Source of the DNA: VBAS01 sp964444975
GTDB lineage: Bacteria > Bacteroidota > Bacteroidia > Chitinophagales > Chitinophagaceae
DNA length: 21,512 bases
Assembly (NCBI GenBank): GCA_964444975.1
Contig: CAYUJD010000066.1
Coordinates: forward strand, 1 to 21,512
Direction of reading: 5' to 3'
The notes under the pieces were generated by a model. The model saw only the letters and a list, made by a program, of their open reading frames with translations. It was not told the origin of the DNA and did not search any database. Position numbers and translations under genes: made by a program. Position 1 is the first letter of the stretch. Every line of letters begins with the position of its first letter. This document shows positions 9,801 to 16,222 of the stretch, in pieces.

Positions 9801-10093
9801 ATCGTGGTTTTGTCTCCCACATTGATGGTTTGTGTTTCAAAACCAACATAAGAAATTACGAGAATTGTTTTGCCGGCAGGCAGGGTAATGGTAAAGCCTC
9901 CATTTACCCCGGTCACGGTTACCACATTGGTGCCTTTTACTTCCACTGTAGCTCCAACTACAGGGTTGTTATTTTCTTTTACTGTGCCGGAAACCTGCTT
10001 TTGGGCAGCGGCACTGAAAACAAACAACAGCAAAAGTGCGGATAGGGAGAATTGTCTTGTCGCAACGACAAGATGCCGTAGTTTTCTTTTCAT
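6887..10093 (-). CDS. SusC/RagA family TonB-linked outer-membrane protein
   Basis: This is the 1068-aa TonB-dependent beta-barrel that, with the SusD partner downstream, imports oligosaccharides or other bulky nutrients. The order is: signal peptide ending AAAQ (about residue 31), a CarboxypepD_reg-like domain (33-110, GTVKENNNPVVGATVEVKG), a TonB-box-like segment LNEVVVTGYTS (~113-123), the plug domain (~130-235, with SVKIRGFSSFGDNAPLYIID and IYGARASNGVIIVTTKKG), then a long barrel ending in an aromatic-rich strand with terminal Phe. The N-terminal domain is followed directly by the TonB box and no STN domain is visible, so this is not the anti-sigma-signalling subtype. It is the first gene of the susC-susD unit; 271 nt separate it from the pyrR stop region upstream, including a gene-free A/T-rich stretch. 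Confidence 0.96.
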   Translation of the reverse strand: MKRKLRHLVVATRQFSLSALLLLFVFSAAAQKQVSGTVKENNNPVVGATVEVKGTNVVTVTGVNGGFTITLPAGKTILVISYVGFETQTINVGDKTTIDVVMAPVNTTLNEVVVTGYTSQAKKDITGSVSVVKVADLKSVPSSNASGQLQGRVAGITVTTDNRPGTESSVKIRGFSSFGDNAPLYIIDGIPSGGISGLNPNDIESMQVLKDAAAASIYGARASNGVIIVTTKKGRTGGAKVSYNAYWGKQSPGKGWDLANSQEMADLTWLAFRNAGQPVPTVQYGTGSTPRLPDYILPAGKMEGDPAVNPNLYNLDLDNIGGSYLIVRANKAGTNWYDEITQNAPIMNHNITLSGGADRSRYLMSFDYFDQDAIIIYSFYRRYTLRVNTEFNIKRNIRIGENLQVRTNDDNTVANNGNNGEGTELGMAYRNQPIIPIYDIKGNFAGSRAPNLGNAQNPVARRIRAKDARNQNLNIFGNVYAEVDFLKHFTARTSFGGQFNYNNFFFFNFKTYENSENNTGNSYTEGFNRFREWTWTNQVTYKNTFAQVHDVNVLVGTEAVESWGRNVQGTRVGYFVESRDFWALNSGGAAGQQASGAPFTPASLVSYFGKADYSYNNKYLASFTIRRDGSSRFGPLFRWGTFPAGSIGWRVTEESFMDNVRWISDLKIRGSYGQMGNQRINPANAFDLYVGGPGSSNYDINGTSNSTVQGFQQSFVGNPAGKWETNITQNYGFDAVLFNGKTEISFDWYSKKTEDLLFRLPALAAAGAGAASNPAFFNVASMKNNGIDLSITHRGSFGGRDGVKFDAQLTLTSYNNEITKLAEGLDFYDTRGSRIGNWIRNQIGHEMSSFFGYKVVGIFKDAAEVASAPAQDQKAPGRFRYQDTNGDGTITPADRVFLGSPNPDFTYGLNLNASYKAFDVSMFFYGSQGKEIMNYVKWWIDFFPSFQGAKSKDLLYNSWTSTKTNAKVPIAENASNFSNNNAVNSYYLEDGSYFRMKNLTIGYTLPASLTNKVKIDKFRIYVQGTNLFTITDYSGLDPETFGADDSYGIDEGLLRSVRQFLIGVNVNF

Positions 10094-10324
10094 AATACAA
10101 GCAGTTTTAAAAATTTGGTTTGAGGAATTGTGGCAATTTCAGAAAAAAAATAACATTTTCTTAAAATTAATAAGAATTTTTTTTTCAAGCCAAACAGTTG
10201 TTTGTTATTACACACATTATTTCAACCGGAAAAATATGAAACCATATTTTTTTTGTTGCAAAAAACCAAAATAATAATGTGGCGTTATTATGAGAAAGAA
10301 TTTCTCGAATACAATATCGGTGTA

Positions 10325-10852
10325 CTAATCATTAACAAGGCATACTTCTTCTCTTCCGTCTTTTACCTGCCAGTACACTTTTACTTTTTGTGAAATGATG
10401 GAGTCAATGGATCTGCCGATATAATCTGCCTGGATGGGAAACTGGCGGCTGAACCTGCGGTCAATCAATACACAGAGCTCAACTTTTTCCGGCCTTCCGA
10501 AATCGAGCAATGCATCCAGTGCAGCTCTTGTGGTGCGCCCCGTATAAAGCACATCGTCAATCAATATTACATTTTTCCCCTCTATAGAAAAAGGAATATC
10601 AGTCTGGTTGGCTACATGAAGTTCTTTGCGGATATCGTCGCGGTAAAAAGTAATGTCGAGTTTCCCGTACTGAACTTTACCAGGAGAAATTTCTTTACGG
10701 ATTTCTTCTACTATCTGGTCTGATAAAAAAATACCGCGGGGTTGCAGACCAATCAGCACCGTGTTTTCCAGCCCCACATGATTTTCGAGAACCTGGTGAG
10801 CAAGTCTTTTTATGGTTATTGCCAGCTGCTGTTGCGAAAGAATTGATTTCAT
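10325..10852 (-). CDS. pyrR: PyrR: pyrimidine operon regulator / uracil phosphoribosyltransferase
   Basis: PyrR is an RNA-binding attenuation regulator in Gram-positives and has UPRTase activity; in Bacteroidota it is mostly annotated by homology. The 175-aa product carries the PRPP-binding motif VILIDDVLYTGRTTRAALDA (95-114) and the early loop LIGLQPRGIFLS (33-44). I start it at the ATG at 10852 (MKSILSQQQLA); a TTG five codons upstream in the same frame would add residues encoded by a repeat, and is rejected. GGAGGGA sits 6 nt before the chosen ATG and could act as a Shine-Dalgarno; it lies within the repeat at 10856-10889. pyrB, a common neighbour, is about 9 kb downstream, beyond the SusCD cassette. 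I see no PyrR-binding loop in the right orientation. Confidence 0.95.
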   Translation of the reverse strand: MKSILSQQQLAITIKRLAHQVLENHVGLENTVLIGLQPRGIFLSDQIVEEIRKEISPGKVQYGKLDITFYRDDIRKELHVANQTDIPFSIEGKNVILIDDVLYTGRTTRAALDALLDFGRPEKVELCVLIDRRFSRQFPIQADYIGRSIDSIISQKVKVYWQVKDGREEVCLVND

Positions 10853-10855
10853 ATA

Positions 10856-10889
10856 AAATCCCTCCAAATCTCCCTTGACGGAGAGGCTT
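10856..10889 (+). repeat. Degenerate gene-end repeat, copy 3 (pyrR leader)
   Basis: The plus strand reads AAATCCCTCCAAATC then TCCCTTGACGGAGAGGCTT. It shows the same pattern of spaced C-runs, AAATC and a small terminal hairpin (TCTCC / GGAGA) as the copies at 141-166 and 10976-11004, in opposite orientation. It supplies the GGAGGG in front of the pyrR ATG. Family membership is less sure than for the other two. Confidence 0.45.
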
Positions 10890-10975
10890 ATAACTCCCGC
10901 TTTTCAGTTTATCTTATCAAATATATTCCACGCGGATTAATTTTTTTTGCAAACGAAAAAAAGAACTTTTTTACC

Positions 10976-11004
10976 AAGTCACCCTTTAGAGGATTTAGGG
11001 GCTT
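10976..11004 (-). repeat. Degenerate gene-end repeat, copy 2 (pruA stop)
   Basis: The minus strand reads AAGCCCCTAAATCC then TCTAAAGGGTGACTT. It overlaps the last codons (SP) and stop of pruA in the same way that copy 1 overlaps pyrB. Confidence 0.55.
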
Positions 11005-12626
11005 TGCATAAACGGATAGCGGTAATCCACCGGCGGATGGAATGTTTCTTTAATAGTTCTTGCACTCAGCCAGCGATAGAGATTCAGAATGCTGCCGGCT
11101 TTATCGTTGGTACCACTGGCCCGGGCACCGCCAAATGGCTGCTGGCCTACTACCGCCCCGGTGGGTTTATCATTGATATAAAAATTACCGGCTGCATTCC
11201 TGAGTTTTTGTGTAGCCATTTCAATCGCATTCCTGTCTTTGGCAATGATGGAGCCGGTGAGGGCATACGGCGAAGTGGAATCCACCAGGTCCAATGTGCG
11301 TTCAAACTGGTTGGCATTATAAATATATATGGTCAGTACCGGCCCGAAAATTTCTTCACACATGGTCACATACTTCGGGTCTTTGGCTTCGATGATGGTG
11401 GGTTGGATGAAATACCCTTCCTTTTTATCGCAACGGCCCCCCACCCAAATCTCCGCCTTCTTGTCTTTTTTGGCATCGTCAATGTATGTTTTGATTTTAT
11501 CAAAACTTTTTTCATCAATCACGGCGTTGATGAAATGGGTAAAATCTTCCGGGCCTCCCATTTTAAAACTCTTTACGCCGGCAATCAGTTTCTTTTTCAC
11601 TTCTTCTGCAATATTTGAAGGAATATATGCTCTTGAAGCTGCCGAACATTTTTGTCCCTGGTATTCAAAAGCACCACGAAGCAAAGCGGTAACCACCACA
11701 TCGGGGTCAGCGCTTTTATGTGCAATCACAAAATCCTTTCCGCCCGTTTCACCCACAATGCGTGGATAAGATTTATATATGGGTAAATTTTCTCCAATCG
11801 TTTTCCACATATAATTAAATACGCCGGTGGACCCCGTAAAATGCACCCCGGCAAAATCAGGATGGCTGAAACAAACTCTGCCCAATGTGGGGCCATCTAC
11901 ATAAAGCAAATTGATTACCCCATCGGGCAAACCTGCTTCTTTTAATATCCGCATAAACATTTGTGCAGAAAAAATCTGTGTATGTGCCGGTTTCCAAACC
12001 ACCACATTACCACACATAGCCGCACTTGTTGGAAGGTTGCCGCCAATAGCTGTAAAATTGAAAGGAGTAATTGCTAAAACAAAACCTTCCAGCGGTCGAT
12101 ACTCCATGCGGTTGTGCAAGCCGGGGCTGCTGTTGGGCTGCTGTTTATATATTTCACTTAAATAATGAACATTGAAGCGGAGAAAATCAATCAGCTCACA
12201 GGCGCTGTCAATTTCGGCCTGGAAAACATTTTTGCTTTGACCAAGCATGGTTGTTCCATTCATGTAGGGACGATACTTTGTTGCAACCAGGTCAGCCGCT
12301 TTCAAAAAAATATTGGCTCTGTTTTCCCAACTTATACTGGCCCACGATTCCTTTGCAGCCAGCGCTGCTTCAATAGCCTGCTTTACGTGCCGTTCGTCGC
12401 CTTCGGAATAATAACCCAGCGTGTGCTTCAGTTCATGTGGCGGATGAAGTGCCATTTTACGATTTGTACGCACTTCTTTGCTGCCGATGTACATGGGAAT
12501 ATCGGCCTGTGATTTTTTCAGTTCCACCAGCACTTCTTTCAGTCTTATTCTTTCCGGCGAACCGGGAGCGTAGGAAAGGACGGGTTCATTTATTGGCATC
12601 GGATAACTGAAATAACCTAAGTTCAT
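10995..12626 (-). CDS. pruA: L-glutamate gamma-semialdehyde dehydrogenase (P5C dehydrogenase)
   Basis: This enzyme oxidises glutamate-gamma-semialdehyde (from pyrroline-5-carboxylate) to glutamate with NAD+, the second step of proline breakdown. At 543 aa it is the stand-alone PruA type, not a PutA fusion. Aldehyde-dehydrogenase signatures are present: ITPFNFTAIGGNLP (186-199), FTGSTGVF (263-270), the general-base Glu in VGETGGKDF (about Glu293), and the nucleophile Cys in GQKCSAASRAYIP (about Cys327). The C-terminal GQQPFGGARASGTNDKAG is also typical of P5CDH. No proline dehydrogenase gene is in the window. It lies 107 nt after prfB on the same strand, separated by a perfect 18-nt palindrome. 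The final codons SP and the stop come from a repeat. Confidence 0.97.
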   Translation of the reverse strand: MNLGYFSYPMPINEPVLSYAPGSPERIRLKEVLVELKKSQADIPMYIGSKEVRTNRKMALHPPHELKHTLGYYSEGDERHVKQAIEAALAAKESWASISWENRANIFLKAADLVATKYRPYMNGTTMLGQSKNVFQAEIDSACELIDFLRFNVHYLSEIYKQQPNSSPGLHNRMEYRPLEGFVLAITPFNFTAIGGNLPTSAAMCGNVVVWKPAHTQIFSAQMFMRILKEAGLPDGVINLLYVDGPTLGRVCFSHPDFAGVHFTGSTGVFNYMWKTIGENLPIYKSYPRIVGETGGKDFVIAHKSADPDVVVTALLRGAFEYQGQKCSAASRAYIPSNIAEEVKKKLIAGVKSFKMGGPEDFTHFINAVIDEKSFDKIKTYIDDAKKDKKAEIWVGGRCDKKEGYFIQPTIIEAKDPKYVTMCEEIFGPVLTIYIYNANQFERTLDLVDSTSPYALTGSIIAKDRNAIEMATQKLRNAAGNFYINDKPTGAVVGQQPFGGARASGTNDKAGSILNLYRWLSARTIKETFHPPVDYRYPFMQSP

Positions 12627-12642
12627 AAACTTTTTATTTTAG

Positions 12643-12660
12643 TCCCGATTGCAATCGGGA
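12643..12660. repeat. Perfect 18-nt palindrome between prfB and pruA
   Basis: TCCCGATTG followed by CAATCGGGA is perfectly self-complementary. It is not followed by a T-run on either strand, so it reads better as a dispersed palindromic repeat than as a terminator. A terminator or mRNA-end role for prfB is not excluded. Confidence 0.7.
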
Positions 12661-12710
12661 TTGGTTTAAGATTTTTGATTTATTGAATTGCAGCTAACAA
12701 TCCGCATTCG

Positions 12711-12718
12711 CAAATCTA
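12711..12718 (-). promoter_or_regulatory. Possible -7 box of pruA
   Basis: The minus strand reads TAGATTTG, an exact match to TAnnTTTG, 16 nt past the prfB stop and about 85 nt before pruA. No clear -33 TTTG is at the usual distance; the flank is a short ATTTTAG direct repeat, which raises the chance of coincidence. Confidence 0.35.
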
Positions 12719-12733
12719 AAATCTAAAATTTAT

Positions 12734-13826
12734 TTAACTCGCTGCTTCTTTTTCGCTCATTAAATAAGCTTTAATGAAACCATCCAGCTCTCCATCCATA
12801 ACAGGTTGAACATTTCCTGTTTCATAATCGGTTCTGTGATCCTTGATCATTTTATAGGGATGAAAAACATAAGAACGTATTTGTGATCCCCACTCTATTT
12901 TTTTCTTTTTGGCGTTGGCGGCATCTTTAGCTTCATTACGTTTTCTCAACTCTTCTTCATACAGCCGGCTCTTCAGCATGGTCATGGCTTTTTCGCGGTT
13001 GCCAAGTTGTGTACGTTCTGTTTGACAAACCACTACAATTCCCGTTGGGATGTGTGTCAGCATCACTTTTGTTTCCACCTTGTTTACATTCTGCCCACCG
13101 GCACCACCGCTGCGTGCTGTATCCATTTTTATTTCAGCATCTTTTATTTCAATATGGATGGTATCATCCACCAGCGGGTAAACAAATACGGATGCAAAGG
13201 AAGTATGCCGCCGTGCATTGCTGTCGAACGGTGAAATGCGAACAAGCCGATGCACACCACTTTCGGCTTTCAGAAAACCATAAGCAAAAGGGCCGTCAAA
13301 CTGGTACGTGCATGTTTTTATACCGGCGCCATCGCCCCACACCCAGTCGAGTTCCGTCACTTTCCATCCCTGCTTTTCGCCGTACATACGGTACATGCGG
13401 GCCAGCATTTCGGCCCAGTCCTGGCTTTCGGTGCCGCCGGCGCCGCTGTTTATCTGCAGCACTGCAGGCAGTTCATCTTCGGGTTCATTCAATGTGGCTT
13501 TGAACTCGGCTTCATCCAGCATCTTTAATGCTCTTTCATAAGCCTGTTGGGTTTCTTCTTCGGTAGCATCACCGGCTTTCCAGAAATCAAACAGCACGGC
13601 AAAATCTTCCACAGCCGACTCGGTTTGTTTATACAGGTCAAGCCAGAATTCATTTATCTTAATTTCCTTCATGATGGAGGTAGCCCGCTTGTTGTCATCC
13701 CAGAATCCGGGGCTCAGAGAAAGCTGTTTATCATTTTCGATTTTATCACGCCGGTTTCCGACGTCAAAGAAACCTCCTTATCCCGGCAAGGCGGGACCGC
13801 ATATCCTGTAGTTTTTCGATTGTCAT
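12734..13826 (-). CDS. prfB: Peptide chain release factor 2, made by +1 programmed frameshift
   Basis: RF2 recognises UGA and UAA stop codons and triggers peptide release. The gene is in two frames. Starting at the ATG at 13826, 20 codons (MTIEKLQDMRSRLAGIRRFL) run to an in-frame TGA (13766-13764). Skipping one T gives the second frame (DVGNRRDKIEN..., then MKEIKINEFW...), for 363 aa in total, the normal RF2 length. The shift site is textbook: AGGAGG TTT CTT TGA C. The SPF codon-recognition tripeptide (about 198-200, RISPFDSNARR) and the GGQ peptidyl-release motif (about 243-245, SGGAGGQNVNK) are both present. Expression is therefore autoregulated: low RF2 slows UGA reading and favours the shift. 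Automatic calls starting at the ATG at 13672 would lose 51 residues. Confidence 0.97.
13764..13796 (-). promoter_or_regulatory. RF2 programmed +1 frameshift site with upstream hairpin
   Basis: On the mRNA, AGGAGG (13778-13773) lies 3 nt before the slippery CTT, followed by TGA (13766-13764) and C. This is the known RF2 recoding signal with an internal Shine-Dalgarno. Directly 5' of it, TCCCG CCTTGC CGGGA (13796-13781) can form a 5-bp hairpin. The hairpin's effect on recoding is inference. Confidence 0.93.
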
Positions 13827-13834
13827 AATGGCCG

Positions 13835-13842
13835 CAAAGGTA
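13835..13842 (-). promoter_or_regulatory. Probable -7 promoter box of prfB
   Basis: The minus strand reads TACCTTTG, an exact TAnnTTTG match, 8 nt before the prfB ATG. The implied transcript would have almost no leader. No good -33 TTTG is seen. Confidence 0.45.
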
Positions 13843-14036
13843 AGCGAATTGAGTGAGGTTTGCGGTACTTAATCTGGTGATTAGAGCCTAAGGACATTTT
13901 TTTTTTAAAAACTGGTTATGTTTTGTATCAAAATTTAATGGGCAAAAAATGTATAACAACTGACTTATAAAATACATTGCGGTCGTAGAAATAATTCCAT
14001 ATAAATTCTGACTTCCGGATTTAATAAAAATATTTT

Positions 14037-14464
14037 ATGTAACCCCTCAAGATTTTCCTCAGCTTCCTCGCCGGCGCCTTCACCATGCTGTGTGTATTTT
14101 CTTTTACAAATAAAAATCAAACCGGGCCTTACGTGCTGCAGCACGAAAAGGATATTGTCGGGCAGCAGCCCGGCCCGCATGATGGCGGCGGCAGCACCAT
14201 GGCGTATCCGTTTTTTGAAAAAGTGAAAAACTTTAATATGGCTTTCCGAAAAAGAGTGTTGCACCCGGGTTCATCCATCGGTTTTCATTTGCAGGAAACT
14301 GACGAAGTGTATTACATTCTCAGCGGCCGAGGCGAAATGAAAATGAACGGGGAAACATTTGCCGTACAAGCCGGCGATGCTATTCACGGCCTGGCAGCAG
14401 CCACGGATTGAAACCTGCTGCCGGTGAAAAACTTTCTCTCATCATTGCTTACCGGCTGAAATAA
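14037..14464 (+). pseudogene. Exported cupin-domain protein, inactivated by stop and frameshift
   Basis: An ATG at 14037 is followed at once by TAA, then in the same frame by PLKIFLSFLAGAFTMLCVFS, a clear signal peptide or membrane segment. AAA to TAA at codon 2 would explain it in one substitution. The frame then encodes a cupin barrel: FRKRVLHPGSSIGFHLQETDEVYYILSGRGEM and then NGETFAVQAGDAI (metal-ligand-like H and E). Near 14385-14395 the frame is lost: the open frame ends in an aberrant HGLAAATD and stop at 14411, while another frame continues as RPGSSHGLKPAAGEKLSLI then IAYRLK to a TAA at 14462, exactly what a cupin C-terminus should look like. A deletion of 1 or 4 nt fits. A short product from the internal ATG at 14085 is possible but would lack both ends. 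It converges on the serine hydrolase, 6 nt away. Confidence 0.85.
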
Positions 14465-14470
14465 TACCCG

Positions 14471-16102
14471 CTATTCTTTCAGTACTTTTTTAAACGCCAC
14501 TTTCCGGGCTCTCGATACATTTACAAAAAAATGCGTGATAATCCCTTTTTTATTTCTTTGAAACGCAATTTCAGCGCCGGGATAATACACACCATCGCGG
14601 TATGTAAAGGTGGCTTCTTCCTCCATTCCTTTGCGGGGGTACATCAGCAGCTTCCCGTTTTTTACTTCCACATACATGTACGATTCTGTTTCGTCAGAAA
14701 AATATTTACCGGCATACTCCTGCAGCGATGCACTATCTGTTCTTGCCGTATCGGTTTTATAAAACAACACCGTATCGCCGCCCGCATTAATAAGCATAAC
14801 CATGCGCTGATTATTTTCCTGGAAAATCAAACGACCCCGGCCAACAGCCAGTGTATTTTCGTTTAAAGGTTGCAAAGGCCCGCCTGCCGGCACCACGTAC
14901 ATTCCATTTTCTTTTGAATAAAGTGTAAAGCCGCTTCCTGTCTGAAGATTGGAGTAAGCGCCGGCATAAATGATGAATTTTTTCCAGCTGATGCTGCTGT
15001 CAGGTTTTAAATTGCCTGAACCTGCAGCCGGCGAAATATCTTTAACAAAAATATCCCGCACATCATCGGGCACCGAAGCGGTAACAGATGCCGCATTATT
15101 GCTGAGCCAGGCAAACGATAAACCGAAATCAGGAAAATATTCCAGCTGTGCCCGGTATCCTGCTGTGGCGCCGGTATGGCTGATGGCCCGCCAGCCGTTA
15201 ATAGAATCCACATCAAGCCCCGCTGCATACGCATTTTTTTTGCCATTATTCAACGGCCTTATTTCAATCTGCTTCGGCAGCAGGGAGGGATTGCCCAATT
15301 TACCTGACAAATAAAACTGGTTCCACTTCAGCAAGTCTTCTGCTGTTGTAAGTAATCCGCCATGTCCATGGGTATCTTCATTGGGCATGGTGATTTCATA
15401 CACGCTATCCTGCAGGCTGTAGGCAATGGCTCTGCCCGGCACCACCCGCCGGAAATCACCCCGCCACTCCGTATTTTTCATGCCGGCGGGTTCAAACAAA
15501 TATTTTTTGGTAAATGCCGCATGGCTCAGGCTGCTCACCCGCTGTACAATGATGGTAAGACATGTGTAGTTTGAATTGCTGTAAATGTATTCGGCACCGG
15601 GCAGGTTGTTCAGCGATTTCTGCCTGGCGATAATTTGCAGGGCATCTTCATTGGTGTAAGCTCTTGTACCCCGCGGCCAGCCGCTGAGTGCAATCACACT
15701 CCCCCAGTCTTTTAATCCGCTGGTATGATGCAGCAAATGATAAATACGGATGGTATTGCCATAGTCAGGAATTTCGGGTAAATATTTCCGGATGTCATCA
15801 TGCACTGAAAGCTTGCCCTGCTGCTCCAGCACAAGTATAGCGGCTGCAGTAAATTGCTTTGATACCGAACCGGCTTCAGTTTTTGATTCTTTGGTCAGGG
15901 GCACATTACGTTCCAGGTCGGCAAGCCCTCTTACGCCGGAATAAATCAGTTGCCCGTTTCGGCTGATGGCCATCTGGGCGCCGGGCATAACCGGTTTGTA
16001 CCGGTCCATAATTTTATCAATCATTTTTACGGTATCCTGCCAGCTTTGGGTTTTGGCAGCAATTGAAATCAGCAGGATGAAAAGTGAAAATATTTTTTTC
16101 AT
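14471..16102 (-). CDS. Exported serine hydrolase, beta-lactamase (class C/PBP) family
   Basis: This is a 543-aa protein with the penicillin-binding/class-C beta-lactamase fold. I start at the ATG at 16102 because MKKIFSLFILLISIAAKTQS is then a complete signal peptide; an ATG 8 codons upstream is possible but would bury it. Counting from the chosen start, the nucleophile motif SxxK is SVSK (79-82), the YxN motif is YSN (about 174-176), and the third box is HTGATAGY (309-316), with HTG in place of KTG. HHTSGL (about 125-130) is also typical of the family. About 170 C-terminal residues form an extra beta-rich domain. Real substrate is unknown: such proteins are often esterases or D-aminopeptidases, not antibiotic-degrading enzymes. 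It is divergent from the GH172 gene, with 120 nt between. Confidence 0.92.
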   Translation of the reverse strand: MKKIFSLFILLISIAAKTQSWQDTVKMIDKIMDRYKPVMPGAQMAISRNGQLIYSGVRGLADLERNVPLTKESKTEAGSVSKQFTAAAILVLEQQGKLSVHDDIRKYLPEIPDYGNTIRIYHLLHHTSGLKDWGSVIALSGWPRGTRAYTNEDALQIIARQKSLNNLPGAEYIYSNSNYTCLTIIVQRVSSLSHAAFTKKYLFEPAGMKNTEWRGDFRRVVPGRAIAYSLQDSVYEITMPNEDTHGHGGLLTTAEDLLKWNQFYLSGKLGNPSLLPKQIEIRPLNNGKKNAYAAGLDVDSINGWRAISHTGATAGYRAQLEYFPDFGLSFAWLSNNAASVTASVPDDVRDIFVKDISPAAGSGNLKPDSSISWKKFIIYAGAYSNLQTGSGFTLYSKENGMYVVPAGGPLQPLNENTLAVGRGRLIFQENNQRMVMLINAGGDTVLFYKTDTARTDSASLQEYAGKYFSDETESYMYVEVKNGKLLMYPRKGMEEEATFTYRDGVYYPGAEIAFQRNKKGIITHFFVNVSRARKVAFKKVLKE

Positions 16103-16222
16103 AAAAATGAAGGTATCAAAATTCAATGAATGAATAATGCTGAAAAAAGTTTTTGAGCATGTAAATCACACCCGGTTTTTATTCCTTAACTTTCTCATCA
16201 TTCAAAAAAAAATTTTTTGTTT

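Noticed and set aside
10292..10306. GAGAAA-GAA-TTTCTC hairpin after pyrR as a terminator
   Set aside because: It is AT-rich with a 3-nt loop and no U-run on the minus strand.
10094..10324. A susC promoter in the A/T-rich gap after pyrR
   Set aside because: No TAnnTTTG with a TTTG at the right spacing could be found on the minus strand; the nearest matches are one base short.
10856..10889. GGAGAGGCTT resembles the PyrR-binding loop consensus (NGNGAGGYU) right before pyrR
   Set aside because: It is on the plus strand, while pyrR is transcribed from the minus strand, and the upstream half of the consensus (UCC) does not match. It is better explained as part of a repeat.
12734..13672. RF2 as a 312-aa protein starting at the ATG at 13672
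   Set aside because: This would drop the first 51 residues. The upstream frame plus AGGAGG TTT CTT TGA C gives the full 363-aa protein.
14085..14411. Intact 108-aa cupin protein starting at the ATG at 14085
   Set aside because: That ATG lies inside the signal peptide and the C-terminus is out of frame; the parts on both sides show a longer ancestral gene.
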